Source: Chitinophagaceae bacterium (GTDB taxonomy: Bacteria > Bacteroidota > Bacteroidia > Chitinophagales > Chitinophagaceae). Taken from it: 64,000 nucleotides of DNA. Shown in pieces: positions 54,037 through 62,233 of this stretch. A program made the translations under genes and the position numbers. Every line of letters starts with the position of its first letter. Position 1 is the first letter of the stretch. Under the pieces are notes generated by a model. That model saw only the letters and a list, made by a program, of their open reading frames with translations, did no database searches and had not been told where the DNA came from. The DNA lies in NCBI GenBank assembly GCA_024103425.1, contig JAGFIS010000025.1, positions 1 to 64,000 on the forward strand. Direction: 5' to 3'.

Positions 54037-55770
54037 ATGAAATCAAATCTTATGCTGCGAATCTTGCCGGTCGTAATCTTCGTATTCTATTCTTATGCAT
54101 CGTCATCTGCTCAGAATAAGGAATCATTCAATTCGGGAGAAGAAATGATTACCGGGTATTATGCAGATGTGCAGGATCTGGGAATGGTTTACATTTTCAA
54201 GAATTCAGACGAGTATTATAACCGGTTTAAGAAATTGTACAACGACTGGTTGGCAAGGCTGAAGTCAGTCAATTTTAATCAACTGAACAAGCAGGACCAG
54301 GTGGACTATATTCTGCTTAAAAGAAATATCACGAGTGATCTGGATGTTCTGGAGCAGTCGTGGAAAGACTTCTCGAAGGTGCGTTACACGGTGCCTTTTG
54401 GCGAAAAGATTATGGAATTACAGCGGCATAGGAGAAGAGGAGATAACATCAACTCGATGGAAGCGGCTAAGACTTTGAGTGAAGTGGTGAAAGCTATTCA
54501 GACTGCGAAGAAGAATGTTCAGGACAATCCGGTTGAGACGGAAGAGCTGCGATCAGTGGCAGTCAGGGCTGTAGAAGAATTGCAGAGAGGGTTGCAAAAC
54601 GTCTATTCTTTTTACAATGCATACAATCCTGAATTTACCTGGTGGATGAAGAAGACTTATCCCGAAACAAACGATGCTTTAGGCGAATATGCAAAGTGGT
54701 TAGGAAAACAGTCTGTTAAGACAACTGCGAAAGCAATGGATAATTCGGGGATCATAGGTAACCCGATTGGTAAAGAAGAACTCGAGCGCCAGCTGCGGGC
54801 AGAGTTTATTCCCTATTCACCTGAACAGCTGATCAAAATTGCGGCATATCAATACAACTGGTGTCTAAAGGAAATGAAAAAAGCATCACGTGCGATGGGT
54901 TATGGCGATGACTGGGAGAAAGCATTGGAAAAAGTGAAGCAAAACTTTTTGCCACCGGGAGAACAGCCTCAATTGATCAACGAGCTGCAGGAGTTTGCCA
55001 TGCATATGATCGACAGCCTGAACCTTGTGACCATACCGGACAATGCACGTGAAGCGTGGCGGATGGTAATGCTGTCGCCCGAGCAGATGCGTTTCGCCTC
55101 CTACTTCCTCGGCGGTTCGCAAATCATGGTTGCCTATGCACATGAAGATCAGGACTACGATACCAAAATGATGATCATGCGGAGTGGTAATTATGCATTC
55201 GCAAGAGCAGAAGTATTTCATGAATTGATTCCGGGCCATAACCTTCAGTTTTACATGAACAAGAGATATCGCCCCTACAGAAGACATTTCAGCACTCCTT
55301 TTAATTCTGAAGGCTGGGCTTTTTACTGGGAAATGATTCTGTGGGATAATGGCTACTGCCGTACACCGGAAGAAAAGATTGGTGCTTTGTTCTGGAGGAT
55401 GACAAGGTGTGCACGTATTGTGTTTTCACTGAACTATCATCTGAAAAACTGGACACCGCAACAATGTATAGACTATCTGGTGGACAATGTAGGATTGGAA
55501 AGATTTGTCGCCGAGTCAGAAGTGCGCAGATCGTTTACCGGAGGCTACGGACCGCTGTACCAGCTGGCGTATATGATAGGTGCTATCCAGATGTACCAGT
55601 TGCACAATGAAGTAGTTGGCGGAAAGAAAATGACCGATCGCCAGTTCAATGACGCATTCCTTCATAGTGGAACGATGCCGATTGAGATGTTCAGAGTTTT
55701 GGTAACCGATCAAAAACTCTCGCCCGATTTTACAACGCGCTGGAGGTTTGCCGATGAGATGTTGAAATAG
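54037..55770 (+). CDS. DUF885 family metallopeptidase-like protein
   Basis: 577 aa with a signal peptide (cleavage near SSSAQ). The DUF885 zinc motif HELIPGHNLQFYM is present, with the downstream Glu in FNSEGWAFYWE, so the active site looks intact. Secreted, probably a periplasmic carboxypeptidase-like enzyme; substrate unknown. Confidence 0.88.
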   Translation: MKSNLMLRILPVVIFVFYSYASSSAQNKESFNSGEEMITGYYADVQDLGMVYIFKNSDEYYNRFKKLYNDWLARLKSVNFNQLNKQDQVDYILLKRNITSDLDVLEQSWKDFSKVRYTVPFGEKIMELQRHRRRGDNINSMEAAKTLSEVVKAIQTAKKNVQDNPVETEELRSVAVRAVEELQRGLQNVYSFYNAYNPEFTWWMKKTYPETNDALGEYAKWLGKQSVKTTAKAMDNSGIIGNPIGKEELERQLRAEFIPYSPEQLIKIAAYQYNWCLKEMKKASRAMGYGDDWEKALEKVKQNFLPPGEQPQLINELQEFAMHMIDSLNLVTIPDNAREAWRMVMLSPEQMRFASYFLGGSQIMVAYAHEDQDYDTKMMIMRSGNYAFARAEVFHELIPGHNLQFYMNKRYRPYRRHFSTPFNSEGWAFYWEMILWDNGYCRTPEEKIGALFWRMTRCARIVFSLNYHLKNWTPQQCIDYLVDNVGLERFVAESEVRRSFTGGYGPLYQLAYMIGAIQMYQLHNEVVGGKKMTDRQFNDAFLHSGTMPIEMFRVLVTDQKLSPDFTTRWRFADEMLK

Positions 55771-55777
55771 GTTTTTT

Positions 55778-55813
55778 AGTTCGTAGTTTGTCGTTCGTGG
55801 TTCGTGAATTGTG
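55778..55813. repeat. Short repeat, GTTCGTAGTTTG family
   Basis: AGTTCGTAGTTTG then GTTCGTGGTTCGTG, a degenerate short-period repeat. The inverted form occurs at 11622-11640. Confidence 0.6.
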
Positions 55814-55877
55814 AAATTGTTTTTCTTATGGAACCTGAAGATTCTGCTTTTGAAGTAAGAGTCTTCTGTGCTGATAA

Positions 55878-56132
55878 TTAATAATGAAAACGGCATTGCA
55901 GTATGTGAAGCCGTTCGTCCCTTACGGCATATACAAGGCGGTGCTCGTCAGTAATTCTTCTGCTCCAGCAACCGGCCAGGTTTCCTTTTAGAGGTTCGGG
56001 TTTCCCGATACCTTTGAATGGTGATCGCACACAATCTTTGATTAATTCATTAATGCGCATCAGTGTTTTCTTGTCGTGTTGCTGCCAGTATAGATAATCC
56101 GACCATGCATGAGTTTGAAACACAATCTCCAT
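55878..56132 (-). CDS. yoeB: Toxin of the YoeB family
   Basis: 84 aa, the same length as E. coli YoeB, with all catalytic residues in register: E46 in GKPEPLKG, R65 in HRLVYAV, and the C-terminal H83-Y84 (CRFHY). Ribosome-dependent mRNA endonuclease. Its ATG immediately follows the antitoxin stop, so the two are coupled. Confidence 0.96.
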   Translation of the reverse strand: MEIVFQTHAWSDYLYWQQHDKKTLMRINELIKDCVRSPFKGIGKPEPLKGNLAGCWSRRITDEHRLVYAVRDERLHILQCRFHY

Positions 56133-56387
56133 TTACTTTTCAATCAGTTTTTGCTTTTTGCCTCCGCCTTTATTCATCTCGTCGATAGCAGCAGTAAGAC
56201 GTTCGCGATTGGTTGTAGTACTTGTGAGGTGAAGTGTTTCCAGGATGGAATTATATTCGTCAAAATCCATTACGACCACGCTCTTTCCTTTGGTTCGGGA
56301 GACTATGACAATTTCATTGTCTTCGTTCACCATATTCAGGTTTTCAGCCAATCGACTGCGGAAATCAGAATAGTTAACAATTTTCAT
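56133..56387 (-). CDS. yefM: Antitoxin of the YefM family
   Basis: 84 aa from the ATG at 56387; a longer in-frame start would run through the operator. N-terminal VNYSDFRSRLAENLNMVNE is the Phd/YefM DNA-binding fold; the C-terminal Arg/Lys-rich tail binds the toxin. It represses its own operon and neutralises YoeB. Confidence 0.93.
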   Translation of the reverse strand: MKIVNYSDFRSRLAENLNMVNEDNEIVIVSRTKGKSVVVMDFDEYNSILETLHLTSTTTNRERLTAAIDEMNKGGGKKQKLIEK

Positions 56388-56389
56388 TA

Positions 56390-56407
56390 CGTACTTATTT
56401 AAGTACG
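56390..56407. promoter_or_regulatory. yefM-yoeB operator palindrome
   Basis: CGTACTTA-TT-TAAGTACG, a perfect inverted repeat ending 2 nt before the antitoxin start. GTAC half-sites resemble those bound by YefM proteins. On the minus strand TAATTTCG with TTTG 20 nt upstream may be the promoter, placing the operator over the transcription start. Confidence 0.75.
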
Positions 56408-56999
56408 AAATTAAGAACAATTACGGGAAGAAGCAAATCTCTTTTCCACGGTTGATCGAATGTGTTCGTTTCCAAAAATCATTGACAAAGCGTAATGCCT
56501 CATCCATCCTCTATCATCCGCTGATAGACTTCAAGTGTTTTTTGTCAAACAGACTAACAGAAACAAAAACTCCGTAGTTCCCTGTTTGTAAAGCAAATCG
56601 AAAGTAGCCACTCCATAGGAGTGCCCTGTAGTAACGGGTTTCAAGACGCATAAGTCTCAAAATAGCCGGAAATAATTCATAATTTCTAATTCATAATTGT
56701 TTAACCCGCTCGCTAATTTCGAAGAATCTTCTTATTACAGTTTGCTCGAAAGTACCCGGATCATCCCGATCCGGGAAAAACAAACCGCCCTTGACCAGGA
56801 TGGTCAAGGTACATTCGACTAAAAGGAATCATGCAGTCTAACATCCATCATGAATTTTCTGCTAAAGAGATAAAAAATCCGAATATTCTTCCGCCTCGGC
56901 TGGGGTGCTTCAACGCAAACCGAATTAGGGTAATATAGCCCTATGGATTTTTGACAACTCCTGAGTCTTTGAATGTCATTAAAAGACACTTCTAAAAAG
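56408..56999. other. Intergenic region with hairpins and repeat remnants
   Basis: No gene. Contents in order: ACTCCATAGGAGT palindrome (56610-56622), resembling widespread Bacteroidota repeats; the AATTCATAATT repeat (56671-56699); two adjacent hairpins, CCCGGATC/GATCCGGG (56755-56775) and CCTTGACC/GGTCAAGG (56789-56809), each with a 5-nt loop. The hairpins lack T-tracts. Confidence 0.6.
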
Positions 57000-57072
57000 A
57001 GCGGAAGACGGGACTCGAACCCGCTACCTACAGCTTGGGAAGCTGTCGCTCTACCGGGTGAGCTACTTCCGC
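57000..57072 (-). tRNA. tRNA-Gly (anticodon CCC)
   Basis: 73 nt. Acceptor GCGGAAG/CTTCCGC with discriminator T; anticodon stem ACAGC/GCTGT around TTCCCAA gives CCC; T-loop GGGTTCGAGTCCC. It reads GGG. No CCA is encoded. Confidence 0.95.
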
Positions 57073-57239
57073 TTGGTAATTCTGTAAAGTTTTTTTGGGA
57101 GACTAAAAGTACAACAACTCTTTTTATGGAGCTCAGTTTTTCTCTCGAAAAACACGTTTAGGTTAGGCCTTCCGGAAGTTTGAATATCCGGTACTCTTCT
57201 CTGTATTCCGTTTTGTACCGATATCAACTTTCTAAATGA

Positions 57240-57428
57240 CCACCCCAACCCCTCCAAGGGAGGGGGATAGGCTGTTTGATTTTCGAGTGCTGTTTTAAAA
57301 TCAGATTTAGGTTCTGAGCGAGGGAATATCAGAGGACAGCTTTTTTATTTCATTGCGACGAACAAGAGATGTCTTAAAAATTCCTCTGCCGCGGCGGAGG
57401 TACTCCTGCGTGAGCAGGAGTGGGGTGG
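57240..57428. repeat. Composite intergenic repeat with terminal inverted CCACCCC/GGGGTGG
   Basis: CCACCCC (57240-57246) and GGGGTGG (57422-57428) form outer inverted repeats. Inside are CCCCTCC-AAGG-GAGGGG, the near-palindrome CCTCTGCCGCGGCGGAGG (57383-57400), and ACTCCTGC-GTGA-GCAGGAGT (57402-57421). This looks like a degenerate copy of the GC-rich intergenic repeats common in Bacteroidota. The rest of 57073-57662 shows no gene. Confidence 0.7.
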
Positions 57429-57662
57429 TTTTTATTACCCTACGTTTACATCTCCTTTCTTAATTACTTCCGTCTTCATTAGGGACAGTAGAATCCGATC
57501 CACAATAGCCTGATTTAGCCATTTTTTTCGTCCTGTCAACTAAATTTTCGCTGATTTCAACAGCTGGAAAAAGAATATTTTACTATCTTAGATAATATGA
57601 AAATCCGGCATTACACTTCCTGAAACGGGTTGTATCTGCCCGATGAAAAAACCAAGTTATAA

Positions 57663-58364
57663 ATGACTTTAAACGGCAACTCCTGTCTCACTTGCAAGGT
57701 TAGGAAATCATCCATTCTTGAGCCGTGTGCCATAGGGACAATCAATGCCATCAGCACCTTTAAAAACAGCCGGAAGTACGAAAAAGGAGAATTCCTGTTC
57801 AAAGAAGGCGATGATGTAAAAGGAGTCTTCTTTGTCAAGAAAGGAATCGTTAAAGTACTCAAAGAAGTACCGGGGAATCGAACCCTCATATTTAAAATTT
57901 GCAGCAGGGGAGAGATAGTGGGCCACCGCGGATACGACAGCCGTAACATTCATAAATATTCGGGAGTCGCATTGTCTGAAACAGATTGCTGCTTCGTCCC
58001 GATTTCTTTTTTTCAGGATATCCTGAAAGACGCTCCGGATCTTGAAAAACAGCTGACCGAAGAATACCTCCTTGATTTAGAGCGGATGGAAGAGAAATCG
58101 GTCAGCCTGGCCTATAAGACCGTCCGTGAGAAAGTAGCCGAAGCCCTGGTGCTGGTTTCTAATATTTACGGATACAGAGGCGGTAACCGCCCGTTTAGCA
58201 TCGACCTCTCCAGACAGGACTTTGCCGACCTTACCGGAACGACTAAAGAACAGGTATCTGCCGTGCTGAAGGAATTTTCGCGCGATTCGCTGATCCGTTA
58301 TTCGGGTAAGAGATTCAATTTCATTGACTTAGATGCGCTGAAATCCCTTGCAACAGTAGCATAA
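57663..58364 (+). CDS. Crp/Fnr-family regulator with N-terminal cysteines
   Basis: 233 aa: cNMP-type beta-roll (about 25-125), dimer helix, and a winged HTH with SRQDFADLTGTTKEQVSAVLKEF. N-terminal C8-x2-C11-x10-C22 plus C109/C110 differ from the E. coli FNR spacing but could hold an Fe-S cluster or form redox disulfides. It lies 160 nt upstream of the respiratory genes on the same strand, so it may control them. Signal (oxygen, NO or redox) unproven. Confidence 0.87.
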   Translation: MTLNGNSCLTCKVRKSSILEPCAIGTINAISTFKNSRKYEKGEFLFKEGDDVKGVFFVKKGIVKVLKEVPGNRTLIFKICSRGEIVGHRGYDSRNIHKYSGVALSETDCCFVPISFFQDILKDAPDLEKQLTEEYLLDLERMEEKSVSLAYKTVREKVAEALVLVSNIYGYRGGNRPFSIDLSRQDFADLTGTTKEQVSAVLKEFSRDSLIRYSGKRFNFIDLDALKSLATVA

Positions 58365-58474
58365 CCTGCATCTTTCTTTCCTTGTTTTTTGCCTTAGTTA
58401 AGTATAAAAAATACGATTCCGTACTTTCTGGGAATTTAGGCCTTTCATTACTTTTTTGTGGTTTTCTGCAAAGG

Positions 58475-58482
58475 TAGATTTG
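58475..58482 (+). promoter_or_regulatory. Promoter box of the respiratory operon, with upstream palindrome
   Basis: TAGATTTG fits TANNTTTG; TTTG at 58455-58458 lies 16 nt before it. Upstream, ATTCC-N10-GGAAT (58416-58435) is an inverted repeat that could be the binding site of the Crp/Fnr protein (inference). Confidence 0.45.
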
Positions 58483-58526
58483 TTAGCATACCTAAAAAAT
58501 CTACTCGTTTTAATAAAACAATCACC

Positions 58527-58712
58527 ATGGAGACCAAACAACCGCCTGAACAAGAGAGGGTGCCTTTTTACAGAATGATAATGGATGACTTTATGTTGCT
58601 ATTATTCTTAGGCACAACCATTTATGCCATTTTTTATTTGCTGTGGGGTGTGATGGAGCTATCCAACCTTCCCGCCATCCCGGAAGAAGTAAAAAGGGCT
58701 GTTCTCAAATAA
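58527..58712 (+). CDS. Small membrane protein of the respiratory operon (61 aa)
   Basis: Start at the ATG 58527; one membrane helix (about 20-43, FMLLLFLGTTIYAIFYLLWGVM), charged ends. It lies 27 nt upstream of subunit II. Small single-helix subunits are common in heme-copper complexes, so a structural subunit is likely. No named family recognised. Confidence 0.75.
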   Translation: METKQPPEQERVPFYRMIMDDFMLLLFLGTTIYAIFYLLWGVMELSNLPAIPEEVKRAVLK

Positions 58713-58739
58713 AATTTTCAAATCCTAAAAACTTCACTT

Positions 58740-59663
58740 ATGAGTTTACTAAGTCCTGTAGAAGGCTGGTATTACAAGAAAGTATCCAAAGATGAAAAAA
58801 TGTGGGTGCTGATTTCTCTTGTGCTCTGTATAATGCTGTTTATCTGGATGGTAATGTGGCACGTGTACGGAAAGCAGAACCCCTCAAGCACCACTTACAA
58901 AACCAGCACGATTGAATTCACTCAACTATCCGAAGCCTACATCAAGAAGAATATGATAGGTGTAGATAACGGAATTCCGGTCGTTAGACCCGAACCCAAT
59001 TCAGACGTTTTCCTGATGGCAGAAATGTGGAGATGGAGCCCTGTCCTGATTCTCGAAATCAATCAGGCATACCGGATGCATATCTCGTCAAAGGATGTGG
59101 TTCACGGTTTGTCTATCCAGCCTGTGAATATGAACTTCCAGGTATATCCTACTTACGACTATCTCCTTGAGTTTAAACCAACAGAACCCGGAGAATATAA
59201 AGTGGTTTGTAACGAATTCTGCGGAATCGGCCACCACACTATGATCGGGAAAATTGTAGTGATAGAAAAAGAAGAAGACCTCGCACTTTACGGATATCAG
59301 GATATGAAGAAATCGCCTGCAGCAACTGTTGAGAAGGATGATGGCGAGCCGATGAGCGATGCCGATAAGGCTATTCTCGGCGAGCAGGTATTCACGCTCA
59401 AAGGCTGTGGTGCCTGCCACAAAACAGACGGTACGGTGCTGATTGGTCCGTCATGGAAAGGCCTGTATGGAAAAGAGGAGAAGGTGAAAGAAGGAAACAA
59501 AGTATTCAGTGTAGTGGTTGATGACGATTACATTAGAGAATCCATTCTCGAACCTTCCAAAAAATTAACTGTCGGCTTTGAAAATCTCGTAATGCCTCAG
59601 GTACCGATGAACGATGAAGAGATTGATTACGTGATTGCCTTTATCAAATCCTTAAAAGACTAA
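58740..59663 (+). CDS. CuA subunit II fused to cytochrome c
   Basis: 307 aa. One membrane helix (about 22-43), a cupredoxin domain with the complete CuA set H122, C157-N-E159-F-C161, H165, M168 (CNEFCGIGHHTM), then a mono-heme cytochrome c domain: C223-G-A-C226-H227 and distal Met in VMPQVPM. Electrons would pass from cytochrome c heme to CuA to subunit I. Periplasmic side of the inner membrane. CuA-cytochrome c fusions occur in oxidases and in some CuA-type NO reductases. Confidence 0.9.
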   Translation: MSLLSPVEGWYYKKVSKDEKMWVLISLVLCIMLFIWMVMWHVYGKQNPSSTTYKTSTIEFTQLSEAYIKKNMIGVDNGIPVVRPEPNSDVFLMAEMWRWSPVLILEINQAYRMHISSKDVVHGLSIQPVNMNFQVYPTYDYLLEFKPTEPGEYKVVCNEFCGIGHHTMIGKIVVIEKEEDLALYGYQDMKKSPAATVEKDDGEPMSDADKAILGEQVFTLKGCGACHKTDGTVLIGPSWKGLYGKEEKVKEGNKVFSVVVDDDYIRESILEPSKKLTVGFENLVMPQVPMNDEEIDYVIAFIKSLKD

Positions 59664-59682
59664 TTCTTAAACTCTGCTTATC

Positions 59683-61413
59683 ATGTCAAATACAATAGAA
59701 CTAACCGGAGATTTTCAAAGTGCAGCAGTGCCTGAAGAACAGATTTTCAGGACCTGTGATATTACCGGATTTAAGGTAGATCTGCGGTCGGAAAAACTTA
59801 TCAAATACAATGCGGTGGCAGCCGTTGTGTCACTGCTCATGGCTGTAACAGCAGCGTTACTGCTGGTATTTACCCGTTACCAGCCGGTGCATTTGCTCAA
59901 TGCCGAATGGTACTACAGGCTTGTAACCTTCCACGGCTTGAACGCACTGATTTTCTGGATTATATTTTTTGAAGTGGCCGGACTCTATTTTGGTTCCACG
60001 GTCATATTGAATACCCGTTTCAGCTCACCAAAGACAGGCTGGGTAGCCTTTTGGCTGATGGTAGCCGGTCTGGTCATTTCCAACTATTACATCCTCATCG
60101 GCAAGGCAGATGTGATGCTGACTTCCTACACGCCGCTGAAAGCACACCCGATGTACTATCTCGGTGTAATTCTCTTTGCGGTGGGAGCCATCATTGCCGT
60201 CGTCTTATTCTTTGGTAACCTGATGATTGCACGAAGAGAACGAACTTACGGAGACTCATTGCCGTTAGTGGCGTATGGATTCATGACGGCAGCAATTATC
60301 GCATTGATTACCCTCGCTTCAGGTGCCATTATCTACATCCCGACTTTCTTATGGTCGCTCGGACTGGTGGAGAATGTGGATCCTGCGATGTACAAACTCA
60401 TCTGGTGGGGATTAGGACACTCCTCGCAACAGATTAACGTGGCAGCGATGGTGTCTATCTGGTACATGGTATCTTTCCTCACAGTAGGAGGCACCTCTAT
60501 TAATGAGAGAGTTTCCAGGACTGCATTCGTTCTCTACATTCTCTTTATCTGTCTGGCTTCTGCACACCACTTGCTGACAGATCCCGGTGTAAGCAGTGCC
60601 TGGAAAGTATGGAACACGAGCTATGCAATGTATCTTGCTGTACTGGCATCCATGATTCACGCGTTTGCTGTACCATCGTCTTTTGAATCGGCGCAGCGCA
60701 GATGGGGATATAACAAAGGGCTGTTCGAATGGTTATCAAAAGCACCATGGAGCAACCCGGCTTTTTCGTCCATCATACTCGCAGTAATCGGGTTCGGTTT
60801 CATCGGTGGTACTACCGGTGTCATCTTCGGTATGGAGCAGACCAATATCATCGTACACAATACCATCGCTATCCCCGGACACTTTAAGGGAACTGTGGTA
60901 ATTGGTACTACACTGACCTTCATGGGTATCACTTACTATCTGATTCCGTTGATCTTCCGCAAGAAAATCTCCGGTATGGGATGGGCTAAGTGGCAGCCGT
61001 GGCTGTTCTTTATCGGTATTGCTTTGCTGTCTATTTCTATGATTGTACTCGGACAGTTGGGCGTACCCCGTCGCCACTGGGATTCTACTTTCTCTGGCGG
61101 ACCGTTTACCTATAACTTTAACCCTGCTGTAGATTTCTTCTGGGCACTGATGATGATTGGCGGTACTCTGGCTTTCATCTCAGTATGTATCTGGATAGGA
61201 ATCGTTGTAACCTCTGTATTCTTCGGTAAGCCTGTTAACGGTCCGGAGGATATGCAATTGAAAATTTCACCGCTGGCACCGCCGGAGAAGAAGCACAAAG
61301 GAGGCTTTGAAGCTCCGGGGACGCTGGTATTAACCTTCATATTCCTGCTGGTATTCCTGGCCCTGTTCTTCCTCAACTGGAAGTGGCTGGCAGCCACATG
61401 GTATGTGAAATAA
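59683..61413 (+). CDS. Heme-copper oxidoreductase subunit I with altered ligand positions
   Basis: 576 aa, about 14 membrane helices, related to B-type oxidases. Aligned by motif: H84 (FHGLNALIFW, low-spin heme), H246 (WWGLGHSSQQINV), H295-H296 (AHHLLTDPG), H400 (PGHFKGT). The residue four after H246, Tyr in oxidases and Glu in cNOR, is Gln250; the second helix-X His (HFH) is Lys402. Loss of the Tyr argues against O2 reduction; several non-canonical NO reductases, including types from Rhodothermus, have changed residues here. A CuA-fed NO reductase is the best guess; an odd oxidase remains possible. In an operon with CuA subunit, sco and cytochrome b. Confidence 0.85.
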   Translation: MSNTIELTGDFQSAAVPEEQIFRTCDITGFKVDLRSEKLIKYNAVAAVVSLLMAVTAALLLVFTRYQPVHLLNAEWYYRLVTFHGLNALIFWIIFFEVAGLYFGSTVILNTRFSSPKTGWVAFWLMVAGLVISNYYILIGKADVMLTSYTPLKAHPMYYLGVILFAVGAIIAVVLFFGNLMIARRERTYGDSLPLVAYGFMTAAIIALITLASGAIIYIPTFLWSLGLVENVDPAMYKLIWWGLGHSSQQINVAAMVSIWYMVSFLTVGGTSINERVSRTAFVLYILFICLASAHHLLTDPGVSSAWKVWNTSYAMYLAVLASMIHAFAVPSSFESAQRRWGYNKGLFEWLSKAPWSNPAFSSIILAVIGFGFIGGTTGVIFGMEQTNIIVHNTIAIPGHFKGTVVIGTTLTFMGITYYLIPLIFRKKISGMGWAKWQPWLFFIGIALLSISMIVLGQLGVPRRHWDSTFSGGPFTYNFNPAVDFFWALMMIGGTLAFISVCIWIGIVVTSVFFGKPVNGPEDMQLKISPLAPPEKKHKGGFEAPGTLVLTFIFLLVFLALFFLNWKWLAATWYVK

Positions 61414-61422
61414 AAATTGTGT

Positions 61423-61468
61423 CGTGGCCCTTTCTGAGCAAAAAACAAGAAAGGGCCGCGGCTTTTTT
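61423..61468 (+). terminator. Intra-operon terminator between subunit I and sco
   Basis: CGTGGCCCTTTCT (61423-61435) pairs with AGAAAGGGCCGCG (61448-61460), 12 of 13 Watson-Crick, followed by GCTTTTTT. It covers the GTG that would otherwise be the sco start, and probably lowers expression of the genes downstream. Confidence 0.85.
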
Positions 61469-61474
61469 GAAAAA

Positions 61475-62233
61475 ATGAAGAAGTGGCTTGTATATGTTTT
61501 ACCGGTAATATTTTTAATCATCTCGGGGTTTAAACTCCCGGAAGAACGAAAATACCTTGGCCGTACCATACCCGATGCAGTATTGATAGATGCTGAAGGC
61601 AAGACTGTGCAACTGCATTCTCTCTTAAAGGGTAAGCCACTCGTTATTGCTCCCATCTACATCAAATGCCCTTCTATTTGCGGTGTTCTCAGTAACGGAA
61701 CCAAAGAGGCTGTAGATAAACTCGGCACCATTGGGCAAGATTTCAATGTCATCAGTTTCTCATTCGACAGTACCGACACGCCGAAAGATCTCGCCGGGTA
61801 TGAGCGGCGCTATAAAATGGACGGCGATCACTGGAAAACGGTGACGGCCGATAACTATACCATCCGCAATCTGATGTCGTCTATCGGGTTTGAGTATGAT
61901 GTAGATACGGTGATGAAACAGTTCAATCATCCTGCACTTTTGGTGGTCATCACCCCTGAGGGTAGGATATCCAGATATGTATATGGTGTCAGTCCCTCAA
62001 AGCGCGATCTGCGGCTCGCCGTTTTAGGAGCCAAAGCAGAAAAGACAACCCCCGGACTTTTTGCGGGAATCTATCTGCGCTGTTTCGGATACGACCCATT
62101 GCTGAGGACGTACAAGGTGGACTGGCGTTTTATCATTTCCACAACGGCAGGTTTCATAATGGTGTTCATTATGGCAACGCTGTTTATTAAATCGTTTATT
62201 GTTTCAAAAGCTAGCCATGACGCAGAATATTGA
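61475..62233 (+). CDS. Sco/SenC copper chaperone with C-terminal membrane helix
   Basis: 252 aa from the ATG at 61475; the GTG at 61424 is inside the terminator stem. N-terminal anchor helix, thioredoxin fold with copper Cys pair KCPSICG and His in FNHPALLVV, and an additional C-terminal membrane helix (TTAGFIMVFIMATLFI). Sco proteins deliver copper to CuA of subunit II, consistent with 58740. Its end overlaps the next start by 17 nt. Confidence 0.9.
   Translation: MKKWLVYVLPVIFLIISGFKLPEERKYLGRTIPDAVLIDAEGKTVQLHSLLKGKPLVIAPIYIKCPSICGVLSNGTKEAVDKLGTIGQDFNVISFSFDSTDTPKDLAGYERRYKMDGDHWKTVTADNYTIRNLMSSIGFEYDVDTVMKQFNHPALLVVITPEGRISRYVYGVSPSKRDLRLAVLGAKAEKTTPGLFAGIYLRCFGYDPLLRTYKVDWRFIISTTAGFIMVFIMATLFIKSFIVSKASHDAEY

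Noticed and set aside
56973..57161. Plus-strand ORF of 62 codons
   Set aside because: It is antisense to tRNA-Gly and has no coding features.
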